A stretch of DNA of 64,000 nt from Baekduia soli (GCF_007970665.1 NZ_CP042430.1:3038001-3102000), one strand, 5' to 3'; counted from the stretch's first letter, positions 48,709 to 57,846 are shown. Notes: generated by a model not told the origin, from the sequence alone. Translations and numbers: made by a program.

Positions 48709-49281
48709 ATGCGCATCGCCATCGACATCGACTCCACGCTGCACCACTACTGGGACCGGCTCTCCGCCGCCGCCCTGCGCCGCTTCGGCATCGAGCTGCC
48801 CTACGAGGAGCAGTTCGACTGGGGCATCACGCGCCTGCGCCCCGAGCAGCTCACCTGCTGCATCGACGAGACGCACTGCAACGAGGCCATCCTCGCCGGC
48901 CGCCCGTACCCCGGCGCGGTCGAGGCCGTCAACCGCTGGGCGGCCGACGGCCACTTCATCCACATCACCAGCCATCGCCACGAGCGCGCCCACCCGGCGA
49001 CGGAGCAGTGGCTGCAGCAGATCGGCCTGCGGTTCGACGAGCTGTACTGCTCGTTCGACAAGGTCGCGCGCTGCCGCGAGATCGGCATCGAGCTGCTCAT
49101 CGACGACAGCCCGTACAACCTGCAGGCCGCCCTGGACCACGGCATCCGGGTCGCGACGATCGCCCACCCGTGGAACCAGGACGTCTGCGACACCGAGGAC
49201 GTCGTCAGCGCGGCCGACTGGGCCGAGCTCGAGCGCCTCCTGCAGCCGCTGTTGTCCGGGAGCGACCGGCGCGTCGCATGA
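48709..49281 (+). CDS. HAD-family 5'-nucleotidase-like phosphatase
   Basis: 190 residues. Motif I is IDIDSTLHHYW (DxD), motif II ITSHRHE, and motif IV LLIDDSPYNLQAAL, as in the NT5C/deoxyribonucleotidase-like HAD branch. ATG 48709 is chosen from the conserved start MRIAIDID. The stop overlaps the acyltransferase gene (ATGA), so the three genes to 51571 form one operon; a role in phospholipid or glycan-lipid turnover is inference. Confidence 0.8.
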   Translation: MRIAIDIDSTLHHYWDRLSAAALRRFGIELPYEEQFDWGITRLRPEQLTCCIDETHCNEAILAGRPYPGAVEAVNRWAADGHFIHITSHRHERAHPATEQWLQQIGLRFDELYCSFDKVARCREIGIELLIDDSPYNLQAALDHGIRVATIAHPWNQDVCDTEDVVSAADWAELERLLQPLLSGSDRRVA

Positions 49282-50267
49282 GCCGCGATCCCTCGGAGAC
49301 TCTCCCGGGGATGGCCGACGACATCCGCAGCACCCTGCGCCCCGACGCCCGGGGCCCCGCGCCCGAGGACCGCGACGACGCGCTCGCGCTCGGCGACGAG
49401 GCACGGGAGGCCGGGCCGGGCCACGGCCTGCAGGCCCGAGGCCCGGACCTGCGACCCTACCTGCCGGCGATCGAGCCCGAGCGCCAGGTCACCGACTGGG
49501 GGCGCTCGGAGCGCGTCGAGGGCTTCGTCGACCGCACGCTCTACGAGTTCTTCTACAAGCTGTGGTTCCGGTGCGAGGTGGAGGGCATCGAGCACGTGCC
49601 CGCCGAGGGCGGCGCGCTGCTGGTCTCCAACCACTCCGGCGCGCTGCCGCCCGACGCGCCGATGATCGCCAAGGCGATCAAGGAGGAGCACCCCCACCCG
49701 CGGCCCGTGCACCTCACGGTCGAGCACTTCTTCAAGGGCTACCCCGGGCTGTCGATGCTGGTCCCCAAGATCGGCGGCGTGCCCGCCCACCCGGCCAACG
49801 TCCACCGGCTGCTGGCCGATGAGCAGCAGCTCGTGCTCGTGTTCCCCGAGGGCCGCAAGGGCACCGAGAAGCTCTACAAGGACCGCTACCGGCTGCGGCG
49901 CTTCGGCCGCGGCGGCTTCGTGCAGGCGGCGATGCGGGCGCGCGCGCCGATCGTCCCGGTGGCGGTCGTCGGCGCCGAGGAGGCCCAGCCGATCTTCGCC
50001 CACGTCCGCGCGCTGCAGAAGCTCACCGGGCTCATCTACTTCCCCGTGACCCCGGCGTTCCCGCATCTCGGCCTGCTCGGCGCCGCCGGCTACCTCCCCG
50101 CCAAGTTCAAGATCCGCTTCCTGGCGCCCGTGCCGACCGACGACCTCGGCGACGAGCCCTGGGAGGACCGGGCCCTCGTGCAGACGATGTCCCACGACAT
50201 CCGGGCCACGATCCAGGAGCAGCTGCTGGACATGCTCGGCAAGCGGCGCTCGGTCTGGTTCGGATGA
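49278..50267 (+). CDS. Lysophospholipid/1-acylglycerol-phosphate acyltransferase-like (PlsC domain)
   Basis: 329 residues. After about 80 variable residues comes the PlsC domain: VSNHSGALPPDAPM (NHx4D catalytic motif) and VFPEGRKG (glycerophosphate-binding). It should acylate a lysophospholipid-type acceptor at the membrane. Start and stop overlap neighbours by 4 bp (ATGA). The acyltransferase/NAD-epimerase pairing is also seen in mycobacteria. Confidence 0.85.
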   Translation: MSRDPSETLPGMADDIRSTLRPDARGPAPEDRDDALALGDEAREAGPGHGLQARGPDLRPYLPAIEPERQVTDWGRSERVEGFVDRTLYEFFYKLWFRCEVEGIEHVPAEGGALLVSNHSGALPPDAPMIAKAIKEEHPHPRPVHLTVEHFFKGYPGLSMLVPKIGGVPAHPANVHRLLADEQQLVLVFPEGRKGTEKLYKDRYRLRRFGRGGFVQAAMRARAPIVPVAVVGAEEAQPIFAHVRALQKLTGLIYFPVTPAFPHLGLLGAAGYLPAKFKIRFLAPVPTDDLGDEPWEDRALVQTMSHDIRATIQEQLLDMLGKRRSVWFG

Positions 50268-51571
50268 CGTCGCGGCGGATCCTCATCACCGGCCTGTCGA
50301 CCTACTGGGGCGCGCGGCTGGCCCAGGCTCTCGAGCAGGACCCGGCGATCGAGACGATCATCGGGATCGACCGCACGCCGCCCAAGCTGGCGCTGGAGCG
50401 CACGGAGTTCGTCCAGGTCTCCGACGCCCACTCGCTCATCCGCCGCATCGTCGACGCGGCCGAGATCGACACGGTGGTCGACACGCGGCTCGTCGTGGAC
50501 TCCATCGTCACCAGCCGCGCCCGCGCCCACGAGAACAACGTCATCGGGACGATGAACGTGCTCGCGGCCTGTGGCGGGGCGGGCTCGCCGGTGCGCAAGC
50601 TGGTGTTCAAGTCCAGCGCGCGCTGGTACGGCGCCGAGCAGGACGACCCGGCCTACTTCACCGAGGACATGCGCCGCCCGCACCCGCCGCGCACGGCGAT
50701 CGAGCGTGACATCGTCGAGGCCGAGGCCGGGGTGGAGGACTTCCGCGTCAAGAACCCCGCCACGACCGTGACCGTCCTGCGGTTCACCAACGCCCTGGGC
50801 CCGGACCTGCGCACGTCCTGGCAGGCCTACCTCGGCATGCCGGTGATCCCGACGATCCTCGGGTTCGACCCGCGCTGTCAGTTCCTGCACGAGGACGACA
50901 TGGCCGACTGCCTCGAGCACGCCGTGCGCCACGACCTCGACGGGGTGTTCAACTGCGCGGCCGACGGCGTGCTCGCGCTCTCGGAGGTCATCGACCTGCT
51001 CGGCAAGTCGATGGTCCCGGTGCTGCCGCCGTGGGGGACGGGGCCCGCCGTCGCCGCGCTGCGGCGCGCCGGCGTGCCGCTGTACCCCGAGATGCTGCCC
51101 CAGCTGCGCTTCGGCCGCGCGCTGGACAACCGCCGCTTCAAGGCCACGGGCTACCGCTACGGCTCGACGACGCGCGAGACCGTGCTGCGCCTGCGCGAGC
51201 AGCAGACCCTGGAGCCGATCCTGCGCGGCGGGGGCGGCAGCGCCTACCGCTACGAGGCCGCCGTCGAGGAGTTCCTGCGCTTCAGCCCGAGCGTGCGCCA
51301 GCCCAACGTGCGGCCCACGCCGGTCCCGGCCAACACGGCGCCCGGGGATCGCTCGGCGGGGCCGCCGGCCGCCATCGCGCCGCCGGCGCCGGCACCCTCG
51401 ACCGCCGGCTACGCCGGGCTGACGGCCAAGGAGATCATCGGCCTGCTGCCGTCCATGGACCGCGCCGGGCTGACCGCACTGCGCGCCCACGAGGCGCAGG
51501 GCGCCGCGCGCCAGAGCGTCCTTGGCGCCATCGATCGGCTCCTCGCGCGCCCCGCGACCGCCGCGGGCTGA
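50264..51571 (+). CDS. NAD-dependent epimerase/dehydratase family protein
   Basis: 435 residues. Extended SDR: RRILITGLSTYWGARLAQAL (a variant of GxxGxxG), IIGIDRTPP, FKSSARWYG, then VLRFTNALGPD. The usual YxxxK is not obvious, so redox activity is uncertain. The C-terminal 110 residues are Pro/Ala-rich and end with a short helical domain (LTAKEIIGLLPSMDRAG). Co-translated with the acyltransferase. Confidence 0.75.
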   Translation: MTSRRILITGLSTYWGARLAQALEQDPAIETIIGIDRTPPKLALERTEFVQVSDAHSLIRRIVDAAEIDTVVDTRLVVDSIVTSRARAHENNVIGTMNVLAACGGAGSPVRKLVFKSSARWYGAEQDDPAYFTEDMRRPHPPRTAIERDIVEAEAGVEDFRVKNPATTVTVLRFTNALGPDLRTSWQAYLGMPVIPTILGFDPRCQFLHEDDMADCLEHAVRHDLDGVFNCAADGVLALSEVIDLLGKSMVPVLPPWGTGPAVAALRRAGVPLYPEMLPQLRFGRALDNRRFKATGYRYGSTTRETVLRLREQQTLEPILRGGGGSAYRYEAAVEEFLRFSPSVRQPNVRPTPVPANTAPGDRSAGPPAAIAPPAPAPSTAGYAGLTAKEIIGLLPSMDRAGLTALRAHEAQGAARQSVLGAIDRLLARPATAAG

Positions 51572-51670
51572 TCCCGTCCCGCCCCATCGGGTGGCAGCGG
51601 GCCTTGCAGGGGTTCTTGGCCGCCGCGGGCTGGGCTACCCTGGAGATCCGCCCGTCGGTCGCCCCTCCCC

Positions 51671-52720
51671 GTGCGCTCCAGAGTCCTCATCGCCTTCTCC
51701 GCGCTGCTCGCGGTCCTCGTCGTCGCCGCTGTCGGCACGATCGTCTACGACCACGGCCACCGGGACACGATCGCCAAGGGCGTCACCGTCGGCGGCGTCG
51801 ACGTCGGGGGCCTGCACCGCGCGGAGGCGACGGCCAAGCTCCGGCGCGCCATCCTCGAGCCGCTGCAGCGGACGATCGTCGTCGACCACGGGCGCCAGCG
51901 CTGGCGCCTGACCGCGCGCGAGGCCCGCGTCACCACGAACCTCGACGCCACCGTGGAGGATGCCCTGGCCCGCAGCCGGACGGGCAACATCCTGCAGCGG
52001 ACGGTCCGCGGGATCACCGGCGGCTCGGTCGACGCCCACCTGCAGCCCCAGGTCACGTTCTCCGACGCCGCGGTCATCCGGCTGCTGGACCGGGTGCGCA
52101 CGGCGACGAACCGGCCGTCGATCAACGCCACCGTCAAGTTCTCGGCGGCCGGCCTGCAGACCACGCCCAGCCGCGACGGCCTGGCCGTCGACGCCTCGGG
52201 CCTGCACCGCCGGATCAAGGCCGCGCTGGCGTCGCCGACCGCGTCGCGCCGCTTCAGCGCGGTGACCCACCACGTGGCGCCCAAGGTCACCACGGACCAG
52301 CTCGCCGAGCAGTACGGCACGGCGCTCATCGTCGACCGCGCCGACTTCAAGCTCAAGCTGTACAAGCGCCTGAAGGAGGTCAAGAGCTACTCCGTCGCCA
52401 TCGGCGCCGTGGGCCGCGAGACCCCGGCAGGGCTGTACCACATCCAGAACAAGGCGGTGAACCCCGCCTGGACCAAGCCGAACTCCGACTGGGTCCCGAA
52501 GGACCAGCGCGGCGAGGTCGTGCCCGGCGGCGACCCCGCCAACCCGCTCAAGGCCCGCTGGCTGGGCATCTTCGACGGCGCCGGCATCCACGGCATCGAC
52601 CCCAGCGAGTACGGCTCGATCGGGCACGCGGCGTCGCACGGCTGCGTGCGCATGCGGATCCCCGACGTCGAGGACCTGTACCCGCAGGTCCCCGTCGGCG
52701 CCCCGATCTACATCGCCTAG
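51671..52720 (+). CDS. L,D-transpeptidase with N-terminal membrane anchor
   Basis: 349 residues. A signal-anchor (VLIAFSALLAVLVVAAVGTI), then a PG-binding-4-like region (about 35-215, KGVTVGGVDVGGL), then the YkuD catalytic domain with IHGIDPSEYGSIGHAASHGCVRM, carrying the catalytic His, Ser and Cys. It crosslinks peptidoglycan 3-3 or attaches proteins outside the membrane. TACCCT (51636-51641) is about 29 nt before GTG 51671. Its stop shares CTAG with the convergent gene. Confidence 0.9.
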   Translation: MRSRVLIAFSALLAVLVVAAVGTIVYDHGHRDTIAKGVTVGGVDVGGLHRAEATAKLRRAILEPLQRTIVVDHGRQRWRLTAREARVTTNLDATVEDALARSRTGNILQRTVRGITGGSVDAHLQPQVTFSDAAVIRLLDRVRTATNRPSINATVKFSAAGLQTTPSRDGLAVDASGLHRRIKAALASPTASRRFSAVTHHVAPKVTTDQLAEQYGTALIVDRADFKLKLYKRLKEVKSYSVAIGAVGRETPAGLYHIQNKAVNPAWTKPNSDWVPKDQRGEVVPGGDPANPLKARWLGIFDGAGIHGIDPSEYGSIGHAASHGCVRMRIPDVEDLYPQVPVGAPIYIA

Positions 52721-53067
52721 TCGTCGTCGGTGACGACGGCCCCGCTCTCGGTGAACGGGCCCGGGGCGATCTCGGTCGGCGGCCCGCTGTGGGGGTCGGC
52801 GCGGATCTCCTGCAGCGGGACCTCCTCCCAGCCGTCGGCCAGCAGGGAGGCATGGTGGTCGGAGTGGCGAAAGACCAGCGAGCCGATGAAGATCCCATGC
52901 GTCCGCTTCCGCAGCACCGCGTACCAGAGCGTCGAGGCGCCGTCCGAGCCCTGCACCTTGTGCCACGGCCGCGGCGGCAGCTCGTTGCGCTCGGCCACGC
53001 CCGCGTCCATGAGCTGCTGATGCGTCGCGACCTGCCCGCTCTGCGTGTCGATGAAGAACAGTCCCAC
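52717..53067 (-). CDS. Uncharacterised small protein
   Basis: 116 residues from GTG 53067: GLFFIDTQSGQVATHQQLMD, a WHKVQGSDGASTLWYAVLRK segment and an acidic end. No domain recognised. GTG 53067 is chosen because TATCCT (53081-53076) lies 8 nt upstream. Its start overlaps the divergent xerD start by about 20 bp, and its stop overlaps the L,D-transpeptidase stop. Confidence 0.6.
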   Translation of the reverse strand: MGLFFIDTQSGQVATHQQLMDAGVAERNELPPRPWHKVQGSDGASTLWYAVLRKRTHGIFIGSLVFRHSDHHASLLADGWEEVPLQEIRADPHSGPPTEIAPGPFTESGAVVTDDD

Positions 53068-53989
53068 GCCCACCGAGGATAGACCCCGCCTGGAGCCCAG
53101 CGCGGCCTGGCGCGAGGCGCTGGCGCTCTTCGACGCCGATCTGGCGCGTCGGGGGGCGGCCGCGCGCACGCGGCGCGCCTACGGCTTCGACTGCACGCAG
53201 TTCGCGCTCTGGTGCACGACCCAGGGCCTCGACCCGGCGCAGGTCTCCACGCGCGTCCTGCGCCGCTACGCGGCTGCGCTGGGCGAGCGCGACGTCGTCG
53301 CCGCCACCGTGGCGCGCAAGCTGGCGGCCCTGCGCTCGCTGTACCGGACGCTGCGCGAGCACGGCCACCTCGCCGCCAGCCCGGCCGACCTGGTCCCCGC
53401 GCCCAAGCGGCCCCAGAAGCTGCCGCACGTGCTCAAGGCCGACGAGGTCGCCGCGCTGCTGGACCGCATCCCGGCCACCACGCCGCTGGACGTGCGCGAC
53501 CGCGCGCTGTTCGAGCTGGCCTACGCCTGCGGCCTGCGGGCCGAGGAGCTCGTCAACCTCGACGCCGGGTCGCTGGACTTCGATGCCGAGGAGGTCCGGG
53601 TCGAGGGCAAGGGCGGCAAGACGCGGATCGTGCCCGTGGGGGAGCCGGCGGTCCGCGCCCTGACGCGCTACGTCGAGCGCGCCCGGCCGACCCTGGAGAC
53701 CGACCGGGCCGAGACCGCGCTGTTCCTCTCGAAGTCCGGGCGCAGACTGTCGACCTCGGACATCCGGCGCCGCCTGCGGGTGTGGGGCCGGCGCGCCGCG
53801 CTGCAGGGCGGCGTCCATCCGCACGCCCTGCGCCACTCGTTCGCCACCCACCTGCTCGACGGCGGCGCCGACCTGCGGGTGATCCAGGAGCTGCTCGGGC
53901 ACAGCAGCATCTCCACGACGCAGATCTACACTCGGGTAGAGTCCGCGAGGCTCAAGTCGGCGTATGCGCGTGCGCATCCGAGGGCTTGA
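53045..53989 (+). CDS. xerD: Tyrosine recombinase XerD-like
   Basis: 314 residues. SAM-like N-terminal core-binding domain (AYGFDCTQFALWCTTQGLD) and catalytic domain with Arg in YACGLRAEEL, Lys in GKGGKTR, HALRHSFATHLL (HxxR), LLGHSSISTTQIYTR (His and Tyr nucleophile). It resolves chromosome dimers with a partner Xer. GTG 53045 (or ATG 53051) is used; the frame overlaps the divergent gene, so a shorter product is possible. Followed by a WhiG-type sigma factor, as in other actinobacteria. Confidence 0.88.
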   Translation: MSMKNSPTPTEDRPRLEPSAAWREALALFDADLARRGAAARTRRAYGFDCTQFALWCTTQGLDPAQVSTRVLRRYAAALGERDVVAATVARKLAALRSLYRTLREHGHLAASPADLVPAPKRPQKLPHVLKADEVAALLDRIPATTPLDVRDRALFELAYACGLRAEELVNLDAGSLDFDAEEVRVEGKGGKTRIVPVGEPAVRALTRYVERARPTLETDRAETALFLSKSGRRLSTSDIRRRLRVWGRRAALQGGVHPHALRHSFATHLLDGGADLRVIQELLGHSSISTTQIYTRVESARLKSAYARAHPRA

Positions 53990-54004
53990 CGGCCAGGGAA
54001 CGGG

Positions 54005-54787
54005 ATGGAGACCAACGTCAAGGCCATCGAGCTGCGAGACCTGTGGCGCCGTTACAAGACCAACGGCGACACCGCCGCGCGCGAGCGACTCGTCGTCGCC
54101 TACTCGCCGCTGGTCAAGTACGTCGCGGGCCGGATGGCCTCGGGGCTGCCCGCCCACGTCGAGGAGGCCGACCTCATCTCCTACGGCCTCGTCGGCCTGA
54201 TCTCGGCGATCGAGCGCTTCGACCTCGAGCGCGAGATCAAGTTCGAGACCTACGCGATCACGCGCATCAAGGGCGCGATCATCGACGAGCTGCGGTCCCT
54301 GGACTGGGTGCCGCGGTCCGTGCGCGCCAAGGCGCGTGAGATCGAACGCGCCAACACGAAGCTCGAGCACCAGCTCCAGCGCGCCCCGACCGACGAGGAG
54401 ATGTCGGCCGAGCTGAAGGTCACCGTCGAGGAGTTCCAGGAGTCGCTGCTGCAGATCTCCAACTCGTCGGTCGCGGCGCTGGACGAGCTCTGGACGGTCG
54501 GCGACAGCTCGGGGGACGCCGTCTCCCTGCTGGACACGCTGACCGACGACAGCGCGCCGGATCCCGCCGACGTCATGGACCAGACCGACCTCAAGGACCG
54601 GGTGGCCGACGCGATCGCGCGGCTGCCCGAGCGCGAGAAGCTGGTCGTGGCCCTCTACTACTACGAGAACCTGACGCTCCGGGAGATCGGCGAGGTCCTC
54701 GGCGTCACCGAGTCGCGCATCTCCCAGCTGCACACCAAGGCCGTGCTGCGCCTGCGCTCGCGGCTCATCGAGTCCGAGCAGCACTGA
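54005..54787 (+). CDS. RNA polymerase sigma factor, WhiG/FliA family
   Basis: 260 residues with regions 2 (LVVAYSPLVKYVAGRMASGL, EADLISYGLVGLISAIERFD), 3 (DWVPRSVRAKAREIERANTK) and 4 (LTLREIGEVLGVTESRISQL). The FliA/WhiG type directs motility or sporulation genes in its relatives. ATG 54005, 15 bp after xerD, follows an AGGGAACGGG sequence. Confidence 0.9.
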   Translation: METNVKAIELRDLWRRYKTNGDTAARERLVVAYSPLVKYVAGRMASGLPAHVEEADLISYGLVGLISAIERFDLEREIKFETYAITRIKGAIIDELRSLDWVPRSVRAKAREIERANTKLEHQLQRAPTDEEMSAELKVTVEEFQESLLQISNSSVAALDELWTVGDSSGDAVSLLDTLTDDSAPDPADVMDQTDLKDRVADAIARLPEREKLVVALYYYENLTLREIGEVLGVTESRISQLHTKAVLRLRSRLIESEQH

Positions 54788-54870
54788 CCCCGGGCCGGCC
54801 TTGCGACCTCGTGCCGATCGGCGCTAGGGTCGCGGCTTCCGAACATCAGGCCGCGGCAAGCCTGAGCGAG

Positions 54871-54907
54871 GCCCAGGCGGTGCGGTCCCGAGGAAAGGAG
54901 CCTGGGC
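54871..54907 (+). promoter_or_regulatory. Stem enclosing the Shine-Dalgarno of the EF-G-like gene
   Basis: GCCCAGGC (54871-54878) is perfectly complementary to GCCTGGGC (54900-54907), which directly precedes the ATG 54908. The strong ribosome binding site AGGAAAGGAG (54891-54900) lies in the loop and at its closing base. TAGGGT near 54825-54830 could be the promoter. The stem could modulate initiation. Confidence 0.4.
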
Positions 54908-56992
54908 ATGCACAAGGCTGCGGACCGCATCCGCAACGTGGCCCTCGTCGGTCACCGCGGCAGTGGGAAGACCTCGCTGTTCGAGGCGCTGCTCTACCAG
55001 GCGCGGGCCACGAACCGACTCGGCAGCGTCGCCGACGGGACGTCCCTGTCGGACGCCGACCCCGACGAGCAGGCGCGCGGGATGTCCATCGGCGCCGCCC
55101 TGAACTCGTTCGAGTGGCAGGACCGGCGCATCAACCTGCTCGACACCCCCGGCGAGCCCAGCTTCGTCGCCGACGCGCTCGGCGCCCTGCGCGTCTGCGA
55201 GTCGGCCGTCTTCGTGGTCAACGCGGTCATGGGCGCCGAGGTCTCCACGATCCGGCTGTGGGAGCGCGCCTCCGAGCTGGACCTCGCCCGCCTGATCTTC
55301 GTCAACATGCTCGACCGCGAGCGGGCCGACTTCTTCCGCACCCTCGACTCGCTCAAGGCGGCCTTCGGGCCCCACGTGGTGGCCACCGAGATCCCCATCG
55401 GCAGCGAGCACGAGGTCACGGGCCTCATCGACCTCGTCGACATGAAGGCCTACGAGTACTCCGACGCCTCGCGCGAGAACTGCCGCGAGATCCCGATCCC
55501 CGAGGAGCTGCAGGCCCAGGCCGAGGAGTTCCGCGAGAACCTCATGGACGAGGTCGCCGAGGTCAGCGACACGCTCATGGAGCGCTACCTCGAGGGCGAC
55601 GAGATCGCCCACGACGAGATCGTCGCCGCGCTGAAGGACGGCACGAACCACGGCGGCATCTTCCCCGTGACCTGCGGCGTCGCCACGCGCAACCTCGGCA
55701 CGAACCGGCTGCTGGACGCGATCGTCGAGGACCTCCCGTCGCCGGTCAAGCACGGCGTCATGGACGTCACCGACCACGTCGCGCTCGAGCCCGTCGAGGA
55801 CAAGGAGCTGTTCGCCTACGTCTTCAAGACGCGCGCCGACCCGTTCGCCGGGCGCATCAACCTGTTCCGCGTCTACCAGGGCGTCCTGGAGCACGACAGC
55901 CACGTCCTCAACACCCGCCAGCACGGCAAGGAGCGCATCGGCCAGCTCATCCGCTTCTGCGGCAAGGAGACCGAGACGGTCGACGAGTTCGGGCCCGGCG
56001 ACATCGGCGCCGTGGCCAAGCTCAAGGAGACCCGGGCGGGCGACTGGCTGGCCTCGCGCGACGAGCCGATCGCCATGCCGGCGATCAAGCTGCCCGCGCC
56101 CGTCATGGCCTTCGCGATGGAGCCCAAGACCAAGGGCGACGAGGACAAGGTGTTCACCGCCCTGCGCCGCCTGCAGGAGGAGGACCCCACGATCGACCTG
56201 CACCGCGACCAGCAGACGGGCGAGCAGATCGTCGCCGGCCTGTCGCAGATGCACGTCGAGGTCCTCGTGGACCGCCTGCACTCGCGCTTCGGCGCCGAGG
56301 TCACGCTCAAGCCGCCGCGCGTCCCCTACCAGGAGACGATCCGCCGGCCGGCCAAGGCCCACGGCCGCCACAAGAAGCAGACCGGCGGCCGCGGCCAGTT
56401 CGGCGACTGCCACATCGAGATCGAGCCGCTCGAGCACGACGCCGCCACGGCGGACTTCGAGTTCGTCGACGCGATCAAGGGCGGCGTGATCCCGCAGGGC
56501 TTCATCCCCGCCGTCGAGAAGGGCGTCCTGGAGGCCATGGCCCACGGCCCGGTGGCCGGCTACCCGGTCAAGGGCGTGCGCGTGCGGCTGTTCGACGGCA
56601 GCTACCACACGGTCGACTCCTCCGAGCACGCGTTCAAGACCGCGGGCTCGCTGGCCATGCGACAGGCGATGGCCGACGCGGGAGCGGTCCTCCTCGAGCC
56701 GATCATGACCGTCACGCTGTCGGTGCCCGAGGACTCCGTCGGTGACGTCATCGGCGACCTCAACTCGCGCCGCGGCCGCCCGCAGGGCATGGAGCCCGTC
56801 GCCTCCGGCATGACCGAGGTCAAGGCCGAGGTGCCGATGGCCGAGATGCTCACCTACGCGCCGGACCTGCGCGCGCTCACCGGCGGGCAGGGCGACTACA
56901 CGATGGAGTTCGCCCGCTACGAGGAGGTGCCCGCCCATCTCGCCTCAAAGGTGGTCGCCAAGATCACCGCCGAGGAGGAGGCCGCGGTCTAG
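54908..56992 (+). CDS. EF-G-like translational GTPase (EF-G2 type)
   Basis: 694 residues with all five EF-G domains. G1 is GHRGSGKTSL rather than GHIDAGKTT, G3 is DTPGEPSF rather than DTPGHVDF, and G4 is NMLDRERADF rather than NKMD; these mark it as an EF-G paralogue, not the canonical factor. Domain IV carries the KKQTGGRGQFG segment and the C-terminal part EDSVGDVIGDLNSRRG. Paralogues of this type may work in recycling or ribosome rescue. Standalone gene after the sigma factor. Confidence 0.88.
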   Translation: MHKAADRIRNVALVGHRGSGKTSLFEALLYQARATNRLGSVADGTSLSDADPDEQARGMSIGAALNSFEWQDRRINLLDTPGEPSFVADALGALRVCESAVFVVNAVMGAEVSTIRLWERASELDLARLIFVNMLDRERADFFRTLDSLKAAFGPHVVATEIPIGSEHEVTGLIDLVDMKAYEYSDASRENCREIPIPEELQAQAEEFRENLMDEVAEVSDTLMERYLEGDEIAHDEIVAALKDGTNHGGIFPVTCGVATRNLGTNRLLDAIVEDLPSPVKHGVMDVTDHVALEPVEDKELFAYVFKTRADPFAGRINLFRVYQGVLEHDSHVLNTRQHGKERIGQLIRFCGKETETVDEFGPGDIGAVAKLKETRAGDWLASRDEPIAMPAIKLPAPVMAFAMEPKTKGDEDKVFTALRRLQEEDPTIDLHRDQQTGEQIVAGLSQMHVEVLVDRLHSRFGAEVTLKPPRVPYQETIRRPAKAHGRHKKQTGGRGQFGDCHIEIEPLEHDAATADFEFVDAIKGGVIPQGFIPAVEKGVLEAMAHGPVAGYPVKGVRVRLFDGSYHTVDSSEHAFKTAGSLAMRQAMADAGAVLLEPIMTVTLSVPEDSVGDVIGDLNSRRGRPQGMEPVASGMTEVKAEVPMAEMLTYAPDLRALTGGQGDYTMEFARYEEVPAHLASKVVAKITAEEEAAV

Positions 56993-57022
56993 GACAGGCG
57001 CATTGCTAGTCTCGGCGGCGGC

Positions 57023-57805
57023 TTGACCCGCAAGTCGATCACCACGAACCCCCCGATCGTCGCCTGTGACGTGTGCGGCCGAACGCTGCTGCGCGGGGAG
57101 AGCGCCGACGTCTTCCTCTCGGGCGGCTCGCGGCGCAACGTGTGCGACCTCTGCACGGGCCGCGCCGTCCACGAGGGCTGGATCCGCGAGGGCCTGGACG
57201 ACATCGTCTCGCGCGGGCGCGACCAGCGCCGGCGCGGCGGCTCCCTGCTCTCGCGGCTGCGCTCCGGGCGCCGCGGCGACGGGGCGCCCGACGCGCCGGC
57301 CGTCCGCGAGCCCGGCGGCCGCTGGCCGGCGCCCGGCGCCGGCCGCCACGACGCGCCCGACGAGCCCCCGCCGCTGCCCGAGCCCGAGCCCGAGCCGCTG
57401 CGCGCCCCGCCCACGCCCGCCCACCATCACGAGCCGGCCGACCACACGCTCTACGAGTCGCGCTCGGTCCGCGGCGTGCCGACCAACGCCGAGCTGAAGG
57501 TCGCGCGCGCGCTCGAGCTCTTCAACGGCTCCCAGCAGATCCGCACGGTCGCCGGCGTGGCGCGCTCGCTCGGCGCGCCGATCGTCAGCGCCCGGCCGTC
57601 GCGTACCGAGGGCAGCGTCGTGACGATCGTCGTCGCCTGGGAGCTGTCCTGGTACCGCTTCGAGGTCGACCTCGGCAACGAGGCCGCGGGCGTCCGCGTG
57701 ACCACCCAGGGCTCGGAGCTCTCCGAGCTCGACGAGATCGAGCAGACCGCGAACGCCGCGGCCGACGAGCAGGGCCGGTTGCACCCGGCGGCGTCCCTCG
57801 CCTAG
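57023..57805 (+). CDS. Unknown protein with CxxC zinc-finger and Pro-rich linker
   Basis: 260 residues from TTG 57023 (LTRKSITTNPPIVA). A small zinc knuckle (CDVCGRTLL...CDLC) occupies residues 15-45, a basic helix and Pro/Glu-rich linker follow, and a C-terminal domain of about 110 residues (NAELKVARALELFNGSQQIR, TVAGVARSLGAP) is recognisable as folded but not assigned. TAGTCT (57007-57012) is 10 nt upstream of the TTG. Confidence 0.65.
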   Translation: MTRKSITTNPPIVACDVCGRTLLRGESADVFLSGGSRRNVCDLCTGRAVHEGWIREGLDDIVSRGRDQRRRGGSLLSRLRSGRRGDGAPDAPAVREPGGRWPAPGAGRHDAPDEPPPLPEPEPEPLRAPPTPAHHHEPADHTLYESRSVRGVPTNAELKVARALELFNGSQQIRTVAGVARSLGAPIVSARPSRTEGSVVTIVVAWELSWYRFEVDLGNEAAGVRVTTQGSELSELDEIEQTANAAADEQGRLHPAASLA

Positions 57806-57819
57806 TGTCCCGCCCGCCG

Positions 57820-57846
57820 ATGACCGCCCGGACCCTCGATCGATGA
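57820..57846 (+). other. Eight-codon upstream ORF overlapping the next gene
   Basis: ATG 57820 encodes MTARTLDR and stops at TGA 57844-57846, overlapping ATG 57843 of the next gene as ATGA. A TAGTGT hexamer at 57803-57808 lies 11 nt upstream. It may be a translational-coupling leader peptide or chance. Confidence 0.3.
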
